Source: Alcanivorax sp. DG881
GTDB lineage: Bacteria > Pseudomonadota > Gammaproteobacteria > Pseudomonadales > Alcanivoracaceae
Length of the DNA stretch: 64,000 nucleotides
NCBI RefSeq assembly: GCF_000155615.1
Contig: NZ_DS989915.1
Coordinates: 885,597 to 949,596, forward strand
Direction of reading: 5' to 3'
Every line of letters begins with the position of its first letter. The first letter of the stretch is position 1. Below the pieces are notes generated by a model, which saw nothing but the letters and a program-made list of their open reading frames with translations, ran no database searches and was not told where the DNA came from. A program made the translations under genes and the position numbers. This document shows positions 9,559 to 17,404 of this stretch, in pieces.

Positions 9559-9562
9559 TGAG
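9559..9562 (+). repeat. IS3 target-site duplication, right
   Basis: TGAG matching 8361-8364. Removing the IS3 element and one copy restores the IS110 reading frame through this point. Confidence 0.85.
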
Positions 9563-10551
9563 CATGCCGTTGGTATCGACGTGTCCAAGAAGAAACTCGA
9601 TATCTGCGTTGTCTCTGCCAACAAGACCAAAACCAAAGTTCTTAAGAACACGCCAGCAGGTCATGGTGAATTGGAGAGATGGTTAAGACAGCGCGACCTG
9701 CCAAAAACAACGCCTGTTGTTCTTGAGGCTACAGGCCCTTACAGCGAAAGAGTCGCGACAATGCTCGCTGATGCTGGCTGGGCAATAAGTGTCGTAAACC
9801 CAGTTCGCATAACGGGTTTCGCCCAAAGTGAATTAAGCCGAAACAAGACAGACAAAGCGGATGCCAAACTCATTGCCCGTTTTGCACAGAAAGCAGAACT
9901 TCAACTCTGGCAACCCCCGAGCCTGGCTGTGCGAGAACTACGCGCCTTGGTTGACCGACTACAAGCTTTGATAGATATGCGTCAGCAGGAGCTGAACAGG
10001 CTTGAGGCCATTGATCAGGGATCGGTAATCAGCGTTGGGGATATGGTTAGAGAGCATATTGATTGGCTGAATAGCGAAATCAAGAATGTACAATCTGAGA
10101 TTGATGACCATATTGATGGCAACCCCGAGCTGAAACATGACGCCGAGCTGATGGAGAGCATTCCTGGTATCGGTAAGCGAGCTTCCGCCCAGTTCTTGGC
10201 TTATATCGGAGATGTCAGACGCTTTAAAAGCGCAAAGGCCCTAGCCGCGTTTATCGGTGTCACACCTCGACAGAAACAGTCAGGCACTTCCCTGAATGGC
10301 CGGAGCAGCTTATCTAGGGCCGGACACACCGCTGCCAGAAAGGCGCTGTTCATGCCTGGCATGGTTGCCAAGCATCACAACCCCGTCATCATCGCCATGG
10401 CCCAACGCCTAGAACAACGTGGGCTGACCCCGAAAGCCATCGTAGGCGCGAGCATGCGAAAACTGGTGCACCTGATTTATGGTGTGTTGAAATCAGGCCA
10501 GCCCTTTAAGGCAGAAATACCAATGGCGGGGATTGAAGTTCAAGAGGGTAT

Positions 10552-10560
10552 CTGACCCCA
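10552..10560 (-). repeat. Bracketing motif copy C (inverted, partial)
   Basis: CTGACCCCA, the inverse of TGGGGTCAG in copy B. It lies between the end of the IS110 transposase gene and the 3' end of the deaminase gene (13 bp beyond its stop). It may be part of the IS110 right end rather than a true motif copy. Confidence 0.4.
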
Positions 10561-10572
10561 GCTTCACAAAAG

Positions 10573-12339
10573 CTAACTCTGACTTGCAAGATAAGCAAGC
10601 TCATCTTTATAAGCCATAAGTGGCTCATATAGCCTTTGATAGCCCGTACCAACAGCACCTTTAAATTGAGTAAGCGTTGGCCTGTGCTCCCCGTTAGCCA
10701 TGACGTGATCCCGTGAAATTCCAGGATAAGGGTCAATAAAAACGATTTCCTCTATTCCAAGCTGTAACGCTTTTTTAGAACAAAGCTCACAAGGACTCGC
10801 TGTAGAGAACAGTTTCCCCCCTCTAACAGAGGCCCCACCATACTTTGTTATCTGCAAAAAGGCATTTTCTTCAGCATGAAGGGACCTAGTGTGTACTTGA
10901 TTTTTATCCCCTCTCAAATCATTTTCTGTATCCTTAAAACAATATGAGAGAGGCCTTCCAGTCAAATCGGTAATATCATCCAAAAGAATTTTATTCTTTT
11001 TCTCAAGCTGCCCCCTGAAATCAACGTTGTTTCTCTCATAATCACTATACGCAACATGATCGAATTCCGTTAGAGCACCTTTCACGCTTCTCAATGCACA
11101 TGGAACTTGACTTGCAGGAACATCATTCCAACCAACAGCTCTTATTGAATAGTCATCACCAGTTACAACCGCGCCAACTTGTCTAGAGATACATCCCGAA
11201 TTCATTTTTGCAGTAAAAGCTATTTGCATCACCCTTTCGATTGATGTAGGAGAAACCAAGCCTGGGTGAAGCATAAGAGAGAAATACCATAGGAGCTGTG
11301 ATTTAAGAACATTTGTATTTGAAATCTCCCCCCTTGGGTTAAAAATATGAATATCTGAAAACTGAAGGCATTTTCTTACATCTGTAACAGTAATTTTCTC
11401 AGCCCAGTCATCTGGGCTATACAGCTCACTTCTCCTAAAAGCCTTACCCGACTCCGTCTCATCAAGCAAAGAAAGCTGATCCGGGTCAAATTTGTGAACC
11501 TGATGAAGATACCTTGTTCTTGCGTCATCTGGAGCATTAATAGAAATCAGGTAGAATGCAGAATATCTATCCTTAAAAAACCGTGCCTCGTAGGGATTTC
11601 TGATAGCATCAATAACCACATAACATGGATCTCTGAGCTCTCTCAAGCACTTAATTACTCGATTAATTGTAATAGGCAACGTAAATATTGCATGCTTATT
11701 AAATGGTTGAGCCTTGTAATCTAGGTCGATATCACCCACTCGCCTCAATGAGTTGCCTGCACTCTGATACGCCGCAACGTAAAGCCCCTCGTCAATTTTT
11801 GTCAACGCCGCCTTTAGATCTCTCGTAAACCTTCTAACATTAACCAAAAGTCGCAAGAACGATTTATCAGTAAACCCAGACACATCAACATCACCATCAT
11901 GATCCAGAAGCATCGATATATCTTTAGCATACTTATTAACCAAGTCATTCCTTAACTCAACAACACTGCTTACAGCACTGGAGATCTCGCTCTTATTAAT
12001 TTTCTCTTTATTTCTATGCTTAAATATGAAATCAACAACTTTATCTTTATCCTTTCTCATAAAATATGCGGATATAAGATCTGAAATTTTTATCGATATG
12101 AATCCGCTCCAGTTTTCCTCAGCGTAGTTCCTTAGTATCTCATACCTTCTACGATTCAAACCCTTATAGAAATCAACTCCGCTCTGTACAACATCAGTAA
12201 GATTAGGAAAAAACTGATCAGAACGCCTTTTTTCTAGTATTGAGGCAGCAGTAGTGCAACCCGACCCTGTACGCCCGGTCAGACCAACCACAATAAATTT
12301 TTTTCTTTCAAGAAATATCTCATCTAGTGTACTAGCCAT
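10573..12339 (-). CDS. Anti-phage dCTP/dCMP deaminase, AvcD-like
   Basis: 588-aa two-domain protein from the ATG at 12339. The N-terminus carries a P-loop, GRTGSGCT at about residues 22-29, in an NMP-kinase-like domain. The C-terminus is a zinc-dependent deoxycytidylate deaminase with HAEEN at about 488 and PCELC at about 516-520, preceded by ISRQVGAVV. This order is that of the AvcD/dCTP deaminase defence proteins, which drain dCTP during phage infection. The frame stays open to 12417, but that extension merely translates motif copy D, so I reject it. The region is AT-rich compared with neighbours. In Vibrio the enzyme is held off by an upstream RNA (AvcI); here only about 120 bp separate it from the next gene. 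Confidence 0.85.
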   Translation of the reverse strand: MASTLDEIFLERKKFIVVGLTGRTGSGCTTAASILEKRRSDQFFPNLTDVVQSGVDFYKGLNRRRYEILRNYAEENWSGFISIKISDLISAYFMRKDKDKVVDFIFKHRNKEKINKSEISSAVSSVVELRNDLVNKYAKDISMLLDHDGDVDVSGFTDKSFLRLLVNVRRFTRDLKAALTKIDEGLYVAAYQSAGNSLRRVGDIDLDYKAQPFNKHAIFTLPITINRVIKCLRELRDPCYVVIDAIRNPYEARFFKDRYSAFYLISINAPDDARTRYLHQVHKFDPDQLSLLDETESGKAFRRSELYSPDDWAEKITVTDVRKCLQFSDIHIFNPRGEISNTNVLKSQLLWYFSLMLHPGLVSPTSIERVMQIAFTAKMNSGCISRQVGAVVTGDDYSIRAVGWNDVPASQVPCALRSVKGALTEFDHVAYSDYERNNVDFRGQLEKKNKILLDDITDLTGRPLSYCFKDTENDLRGDKNQVHTRSLHAEENAFLQITKYGGASVRGGKLFSTASPCELCSKKALQLGIEEIVFIDPYPGISRDHVMANGEHRPTLTQFKGAVGTGYQRLYEPLMAYKDELAYLASQS

Positions 12340-12378
12340 TATTCTCACTTTTTCCAAATCATATAATTCTTGGGAACC

Positions 12379-12428
12379 GGGGTCAGGTCTTGCATTGTGC
12401 GCTAAGACAAGATTCAAACACTTAGCAC
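12379..12428 (+). repeat. Bracketing motif copy D with hairpin
   Basis: GGGGTCAGGTCTTG at 12379-12392, then GTGCGCTAAG at about 12397-12406 facing CTTAGCAC at about 12420-12427 in a stem-loop. It lies 39 bp upstream of the deaminase start and 35 bp beyond the 290-aa gene. Also a possible place for a regulatory RNA or leader of the deaminase. Confidence 0.6.
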
Positions 12429-12462
12429 CATGAAATAGCTTATCCCTGCTTCCCCGAAAAAT

Positions 12463-13335
12463 TCATTCAGCCCTTAACTTCTCCAACCTTTCTTTGAACA
12501 CATCCCGATATGGCTCTGGATATGGCTTCGTACTCATAAAACCCTTGTCACAAAGATCCAGCCATCGTGATAGGGCCGAAGCATATGAATATCCATCACG
12601 ATGATTTAAACCTTGCAGGTAAAGATCTGGCAGATACACCATGTCTTCCGCATCCCACCATTCACCTTTTACCTTCCAAGCACCTTCACCACACCAAGAC
12701 AAAAGCGTTTCTCCACCTTGTATCTCATCAAGAGAATCGCCATCTACATAGACGCCTTTTGTGTAAATCCCCTGCTTTGCCAAAATTGCCAAGCAGGCAG
12801 TCAAATCTGCTCTCGCCTTCCAGTAACAGAATGACCAATCATTACAAAGATAAAACCGGCTTATCTCATTATCACCAACAGCCCCTACCTTTTCCTGAAT
12901 AACCAAAAGAGCCTCATCTGGGTATTCACATTTTCTAGGCACCAAAAGAAACGCATAGAGAAATATATCTTTCCGGTCCCCCAAAAGGCTCAAAACAAAA
13001 TCTTTAAACACTGCTGGCCGCTTATAAAAGTTGTATGTTGGGTAAATCTTCCCTGAGGCACCATCCACCCAAGATCTATTTGCGTTAAACAATTCACATG
13101 CATCATCTAATGCTGATTCTGTCAGCTTCAGTGTTAACTGGTCCAAGCTCTGCATGTCCGAAATTGACAAATCATGACCAAAGAAACGTGGAATCTGATT
13201 TTTGTGTACACCATGACTCTCAAACAGATTAAGAAATCGCTCGGCGATTAGCTCTTCCTCTTCTGGCTGTTTCTTCCACCAACGAGAAACCCTGTCCCAG
13301 ATTGAAAGACCAGCTTCAATTTCTCCAAGTACCAT
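12463..13335 (-). CDS. Unrecognised protein next to the AvcD-like gene
   Basis: 290-aa protein of unknown family. Residues ~28-105 are helical, with IPRFFGHDLSISDM ... ACELFNANRSWVDG, reminiscent of an XRE-type helix-turn-helix in which a domain ends W-L/V-x-G; this is inference. The C-terminal two thirds have several Trp, Tyr and Cys residues (SRFYLCNDWSFCYWKARADL) with no motif I can name. ATG at 13335 follows an AAAGAG site. Same strand as the deaminase and 123 bp from its start, similarly AT-rich, with motif copies on both sides. It could be a partner or regulator of the deaminase, or merely a co-acquired gene. Confidence 0.7.
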   Translation of the reverse strand: MVLGEIEAGLSIWDRVSRWWKKQPEEEELIAERFLNLFESHGVHKNQIPRFFGHDLSISDMQSLDQLTLKLTESALDDACELFNANRSWVDGASGKIYPTYNFYKRPAVFKDFVLSLLGDRKDIFLYAFLLVPRKCEYPDEALLVIQEKVGAVGDNEISRFYLCNDWSFCYWKARADLTACLAILAKQGIYTKGVYVDGDSLDEIQGGETLLSWCGEGAWKVKGEWWDAEDMVYLPDLYLQGLNHRDGYSYASALSRWLDLCDKGFMSTKPYPEPYRDVFKERLEKLRAE

Positions 13336-13407
13336 CTCTTTTCCTTGGTCTCATGCGACTGTTCACCTTTTTATTTCACGCGATGCGCAGGTCACGTGAG
13401 GAACATT

Positions 13408-13440
13408 AGGGTCAGGTCTTGCCCCGTGCGCCTTAGACTC
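13408..13440 (+). repeat. Bracketing motif copy E
   Basis: AGGGTCAGGTCTTG at 13408-13421 followed by a variable part including GTGCGCC. It lies 72 bp upstream of the 290-aa gene and abuts the ancestral 3' end of the DUF2726 gene. Confidence 0.6.
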
Positions 13441-14211
13441 AACACTTCACCGCACCCCGACACTTCGGAAATGCACTACACCCCCAAAACTGCTGCCCTG
13501 CATTCTTCCCTGAGCGAGCTTTGCGCAGCACCATCACTCACCACACTGATGACAAGCACGCGCAACGGGTTGAGCAGCGACGTCCACACCAGAGGGAGCC
13601 TCTATCGGCTTAACTACTTGTCGCTCGATCTGCTTGTTTGCCCCTTCCTGCTCATTGGCCGTTACTTCAACGCTCTGCCCTTCAATCTGCTCGGATTTCT
13701 CTTGGGACGAATCGTACTGCACAGGAAAAAGCACAGCCTCAACCTGCTGACGAATATCTGCCACCCCATATCCCCTGGCCGCCCTGATTCTCAGCAGCGG
13801 CAACCCAGCCGATTCACAGGCTCGCTCCAGAAAGGCATCCCGCTTCTGCCGTTTGGCCGAACCATGGCTGGCATCATCCAGCTCAATGGCCAGTTTTACG
13901 GCGCAGTCGTGTGGGTCGCAGAGGAGGAAATCGACGTGTTTGGCGGAAATCTTGTTGAAGGCTTGTTGCCAGTTGGATCGGTTGAGGCCTTTCTGGGGAG
14001 CAAGCACGTCCGCCACGCGGACTTTGGAGAAGATGAGGGCCTTGTCGCCCACGGCTTGAGTGAGCACGCCGTAGAAAGAGCGTTCGGCTTTGGAAAGCAG
14101 ATAGGGTTTGCGGCGATAGCCGAAGGTAGACGCTCCGCCGCCGGCCCGTTTCTGTTGGGCCAGGATCAGGATGACGCCAATGGCGATAGCCAGTAGAACG
14201 CCTAATTCCAC
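13439..14211 (-). pseudogene. DUF2726 protein gene, frameshifted before zinc finger
   Basis: The intact frame 13534-14211 gives 225 aa: a membrane anchor at residues ~3-18 (LGVLLAIAIGVILILA), then a DUF2726 nuclease-like fold (LSKAERSFYGVLTQAV ... VDFLLCDPHDCAVKLAIELDD ... PLLRIRAARGY) and a stop right after CHQCGE. In the -1 frame the sequence continues MVLRKARSGKNAGQQFWGCS and FPKCRG to a stop at 13439, which is the rest of a topoisomerase-type C4 zinc finger. One missing base at about 13535 therefore removes the second half of the finger. Either a real lesion or a sequencing error; the truncated protein may still be made. Confidence 0.8.
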
Positions 14212-14447
14212 AGGCTTATCTCCCGTTTGGCGGTAAACGGGCGCAGTAGTGCTGAATATGGTGATAACCGGACTGGCATCCCTTCCCCTGAGTCACATTA
14301 CAGGCCGTGCCACCCTGGCCAGCCGTTGTTATTGGTATCTTTCTATTTGTGATCCAGTTCCGAATGTACACAATCTTCGAGCGCAAATAAATGAATAAGC
14401 TTCAGAGGCTTTGTTTCTGTGTTGGGGATCAACGGTAAAAGTAATGA
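14212..14447. other. Intergenic region
   Basis: No gene with convincing composition. It should hold the promoter of the DUF2726 gene. It ends at a REP-like hairpin at 14448. Confidence 0.3.
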
Positions 14448-14472
14448 TTCGCCCCTCTAGTGGGGCTCCTAC
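14448..14472. repeat. REP-like hairpin, copy 1
   Basis: A 25-bp palindromic unit with a GCCCC/GGGGC stem, ending GCTCCTAC, just past the 3' end of the methyltransferase gene. It pairs with the copy at 15426; the stems differ by a compensating C-G swap. Similar to REP units ending GTAGGAGC in pseudomonads. Confidence 0.65.
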
Positions 14473-14477
14473 GCCTC

Positions 14478-15326
14478 CTATGCTCGTGCCTTGATCTGCC
14501 AGCAGGCGGCGTTGAATTTCACGGTATCGCCGAACACACAGGGCTCGAAGGCTTCTCTGACCACGGTAATGAGACGGGCTTGTGTCTTTTCGTCCAGGTC
14601 GGGGAAAACGCGGCCGAGCGGGCCCAGGCGGGTGAAGTAGCCGACCAGCTCGCTCTCGGGGAAGGTGCATTCGAAATCCAGTGGTTCGATGCTGATGTGA
14701 TGCCAGTGCGCAGCTTCAAGAAGGCTTTCCACACGTTTGGCGTCTGCGAATGCGAACTGCCCGGGGGCGTCCGGGGCTTGTTGTGGCAGCGTGACGATGG
14801 ATTTGGCCGCCCGGGCGGCAGCGGTCATGAAGGGGGTTTCTTGCGGGGAGCGCCAGGCCACGAACAGCCCGGGGGCGTCTGTGGTAGCGGCACGCCTCAG
14901 GTTCTGGAAGGCCTTGATAGGATCGTCGAAGAACATGATGCCGAAGCGCGAGACCAGCATGTCGTACCGGCTTTCACCAAAATCATGGGTCTCTGCATCG
15001 GCACAGATAAACTCTACGCCCGCCTTTTCTGCGCCGTTCTTTTCCGTACCCTGCCGTGCCGCCTCGATCATGACCTCGGAAATATCGACGCCTGTTGCCT
15101 GCCCCTCACCCCGGGTATAACGGCTGATCGCGCGAGTTGTGCCGCCGGTACCGCAGCCGATATCGAGAACGCGCTGCGGCGACTGGCATTCCACCGCCTC
15201 AGCCAGCAAGCCCTCGATGGGTTTGAACAGGTGATCAATCAGCCGCTGGGATTCCACCCAATTGCGCCCACCCACGCTTTTCCACAGCGTTGACGGGTTG
15301 TCGGGTGTCTCTGTTGAACGGTTCAT
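14478..15326 (-). CDS. Class I SAM-dependent methyltransferase
   Basis: 282-aa protein with motif I VLDIGCGTGG at about residues 53-62, TGVDISEVMIEAAR (motif II region), and FICADAETHDFG before SRFGIMFFDD (post-motif I/IV). This is the Methyltransf_11/25 type; the substrate cannot be read. I use the ATG at 15326, which has GGAGAG five bases upstream; a GTG at 15332 is possible. A SoxR-like promoter lies upstream (15366-15396) and REP-like hairpins stand on both sides. Confidence 0.88.
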   Translation of the reverse strand: MNRSTETPDNPSTLWKSVGGRNWVESQRLIDHLFKPIEGLLAEAVECQSPQRVLDIGCGTGGTTRAISRYTRGEGQATGVDISEVMIEAARQGTEKNGAEKAGVEFICADAETHDFGESRYDMLVSRFGIMFFDDPIKAFQNLRRAATTDAPGLFVAWRSPQETPFMTAAARAAKSIVTLPQQAPDAPGQFAFADAKRVESLLEAAHWHHISIEPLDFECTFPESELVGYFTRLGPLGRVFPDLDEKTQARLITVVREAFEPCVFGDTVKFNAACWQIKARA

Positions 15327-15365
15327 GCTCACTCTCCGGGAGGCGCTGTCTTGATATTACCGGTT

Positions 15366-15396
15366 AGCTTGCCACTTCAAGTCGGCTTGAGGTCAA
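15366..15396 (-). promoter_or_regulatory. SoxR/MerR-type promoter of the methyltransferase gene
   Basis: On the minus strand a TTGACC -35 (15391-15396) is followed after 19 bp by a weak -10 (CAAGCT, 15366-15371). The long spacer holds the palindrome CCTCAAGCCGACTTGAAG, 14 of 18 matches to the SoxR box as I know it. The long spacer is typical of MerR-family-activated promoters. A second such promoter lies at 50808. Confidence 0.55.
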
Positions 15397-15425
15397 GCAA
15401 CGTTTTTTTGGGGAGGAGTAAAAAG

Positions 15426-15450
15426 TTCGCGCCTCAAGTGGCGCTCCTAC
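15426..15450. repeat. REP-like hairpin, copy 2
   Basis: 25-bp unit with a GCGCC/GGCGC stem ending GCTCCTAC, matching 14448-14472 at 22 of 25 positions. The two changes within the stem compensate each other. Confidence 0.65.
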
Positions 15451-15572
15451 AAAAGGGAGCCAGCATCGTCTGCGGCAAGTTGGCATGGTTCCCGCAGTAA
15501 CGTGCCTGGTGGCCAGCGAAAGTGCTGGCCGAACCCTTTGTGGTCCCGGACCAGAGCAAGAGGTAAGCCCCC

Positions 15573-15992
15573 ATGGATTCTGTATCCATCAAAGACCTGA
15601 TGAGCACGCGTTTTGCGACGATTCACCCGGAGATGCCGGTGGTGGAAGCCTCCAGCAACCTGATCAAACTGGACATGCTGGGCAGCCCGGTCACCGATGA
15701 CGCCGGTACGCTGGTGGGCTGGATCAGTGAGCGCGAATGCCTGCAGGCGGCGCTGCAGGTGGTGTATCACAACCAGCGCGTGGCCACGGTTAAAGACTTG
15801 ATGCAAAGCGAGGTGCTCACGGTATCGCTCACCGATGACGTGCTTAGCCTGGCCCAGCAAATGCTGGCCGCCAAGCCCAAGATCTACCCGGTGGTGGATG
15901 CGGCCAACAAGGTGGTCGGCGTTATCAGCCGCCGCCACATCCTCAATATGCTGGACCAGAAGCTGGCCGAGCTGTGCCAAAAGGCGGGCTAG
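15573..15992 (+). CDS. CBS domain pair protein
   Basis: 139-aa protein made almost entirely of two CBS domains (about residues 5-60 and 66-130). The second ends VVDAANKVVGVISRRHIL, a typical adenosyl-binding segment; the first has PVTDDAGTLVGWISERECL. Stand-alone CBS pairs sense AMP, ATP or related ligands and regulate a partner that cannot be named here. AGAGGTAAG acts as ribosome site. Monocistronic. Confidence 0.9.
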   Translation: MDSVSIKDLMSTRFATIHPEMPVVEASSNLIKLDMLGSPVTDDAGTLVGWISERECLQAALQVVYHNQRVATVKDLMQSEVLTVSLTDDVLSLAQQMLAAKPKIYPVVDAANKVVGVISRRHILNMLDQKLAELCQKAG

Positions 15993-16321
15993 CCTGCCAC
16001 CTGGCGCAGCTCAACAGCCTGATTTGCGCACTTTTGGTGCCCAACATGCTCGCACCGGTGTGCCGCTGTGGTGCACAAGATGCGCCGCCCTGACCGTAAT
16101 GCGGCTCACTGAAGAGAAGCAGCGCTGTACCAGCGTCTTCACCATGCGAGCATGTTTTCCCACCAATCCCGAAGTCTGAGAGGGTTGAGGGAAGCGATGT
16201 TTACATCGCGAAGGCTTCACTGAACGGATGTTTTTGCCAGGCGTCCGGCAACGTGTGAGGGGTTCGCAATACGGCAAGCAAACGGCGGGAAGAGCATTGT
16301 TCCCTCTAATCCACGAAGAAC
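15993..16321. other. Intergenic region between convergent genes
   Basis: About 330 bp without a supported gene. Open frames exist on the minus strand (16011-16277) but have Arg/Cys/Ser-rich composition typical of chance frames. Confidence 0.35.
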
Positions 16322-16354
16322 AAAAAAAGCGAGCCTCTGGTGGAGGCTCGCTTT
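16322..16354 (-). terminator. Intrinsic terminator of the M48/AIM24 operon
   Basis: Perfect 9-bp stem GCGAGCCTC/GAGGCTCGC (16329-16337 and 16343-16351) followed on the minus strand by seven T residues. It lies 33 bp beyond the last gene of the operon. Confidence 0.92.
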
Positions 16355-16386
16355 ATCAGAATGCCGATTCCGGTCCGTAGCGGCGA

Positions 16387-17394
16387 TCAGCCTTTCTTGG
16401 GAGCTGGCCGGTAGGGGTGCAACCAGCTGAGGAAAGCATCTACCCCGCGGGTTTGAATCCACACCTTGCCTTCACCGCTAAAGCGGCAAACAAAGCCTTC
16501 ACCCGAGAAGAACAGGGATTTGTAGCCACCCACCTTGGACACCTTGTAGTCCAGGCCATCGGTGAACGCCACGATGTTGCCGGTATCGACCACGTAGTCG
16601 CCTTTCACATCAATTTCGATCATGGCCCCGTAGGTGTTGAACCACAGGTCGCCCTGGCCTTTGGCGCGGATCAGAAACAGGCTTTCGCCGGAGAAGAAGC
16701 CCTTGGTGAGCCCCTGCCACTTACTTTCCACTTCCACTTCTGGCCCAGCGGCCACGAAGGCGGAGTTCTGCAGGTAAATGGTGTCATCGTTCAGAAAAAC
16801 ATGGCCCATGTCGCCGGGGGCGGCGGGCGCAATGCCAATTTCACCCGGGCCACCGGCTGCGGTGAACTCGTTGATGAAAATGGATTCGCCAGTCATCAGC
16901 CGGCCCAGGCCACCGCGCATGCGGGTTTTCATTTCCAGGTGCGTATCCATGGTGGCCATGGCGGACGCTTCTACCTTGATCTTCTGGTTGGCTGGCACAG
17001 TAACGGTAAGGAAACTGAAGTCCGGGCGCCCTTCAATTCTGAAGGCATAGCCCGGATGATCTTTGTCACTTTCGATGACGGCACTGCCGTCATTGCTGGG
17101 CGCAACGTCCCCGGCGGCATTGTTATCGGCGACAGGTGCAGGCGCAGGCTCTGCAACGGTTTCACTGGCCGCCTGTTCAAGCGTCACACCAATATTCAGC
17201 TTCTGCAGCGCGGTGCGGAATTTCTCTGCCACGTCCGGTGTTACATTCTTGCGAATAACCACTGGCGCACTGCGCAGCACTTTTGAGGCCTTTTCTTCTT
17301 CGGTTTTGAACAACGCGGCAAAGCCGGTAATGGCCTGCTGCAACGCAGTTTCATCGAAATCATGGTGAATGCGAATATCCACTGTCTCGCTCAT
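16387..17394 (-). CDS. AIM24/TIGR00266 protein with N-terminal extension
   Basis: 335-aa protein, the longest of three tandem paralogues. Residues ~1-75 form an extra domain (VLRSAPVVIRKNVTPDVAEK ... LQKLNIGVTLEQ) resembling the ribosomal L7/L12 C-terminal fold used as a stand-alone module; a Pro/Ala-rich linker follows to about residue 115. The C-terminal ~220 residues are the AIM24 beta-sandwich (VEASAMATMDTHLEMKTRMR ... GESIFINEFTA ... VDTGNIVAF). Family function is unsettled; yeast Aim24 is mitochondrial. Last gene of the operon, 10 bp after its neighbour, with a GGAGG site. Confidence 0.9.
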   Translation of the reverse strand: MSETVDIRIHHDFDETALQQAITGFAALFKTEEEKASKVLRSAPVVIRKNVTPDVAEKFRTALQKLNIGVTLEQAASETVAEPAPAPVADNNAAGDVAPSNDGSAVIESDKDHPGYAFRIEGRPDFSFLTVTVPANQKIKVEASAMATMDTHLEMKTRMRGGLGRLMTGESIFINEFTAAGGPGEIGIAPAAPGDMGHVFLNDDTIYLQNSAFVAAGPEVEVESKWQGLTKGFFSGESLFLIRAKGQGDLWFNTYGAMIEIDVKGDYVVDTGNIVAFTDGLDYKVSKVGGYKSLFFSGEGFVCRFSGEGKVWIQTRGVDAFLSWLHPYRPAPKKG

Positions 17395-17404
17395 GTCATG
17401 CCTC

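Larger units (their letters stand above)
8353..10555 (+). pseudogene. IS110-family transposase split by an IS3 element
   Basis: The gene begins at 8353 (codons M-M-N-E, 8353-8364) and resumes after the IS3 insertion at 9559-9562 with H-A-V-G-I-D-V-S-K-K-K-L. Reassembled it is a normal IS110 transposase of about 335 aa: N-terminal RuvC-like DEDD domain starting with GIDVSKKKLD, and a C-terminal IS116/IS110/IS902 domain with SIPGIGKRASAQFLAYIGD and the serine motif RSSLSRAGHTAARKALF. The remaining frame has only a GTG at 9581, immediately after the first catalytic Asp, so a product started there would lack one DEDD residue. Probably inactive. Confidence 0.88.

Noticed and set aside
12340-12417. 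N-terminal extension of the AvcD-like protein
   Set aside because: These codons only translate motif copy D and its flank; the P-loop domain begins normally after the ATG at 12339.
16011-16277. 88-aa frame on the minus strand
   Set aside because: Ser/Arg/Cys-rich with no recognisable motif and no promoter-proximal signals; treated as intergenic.
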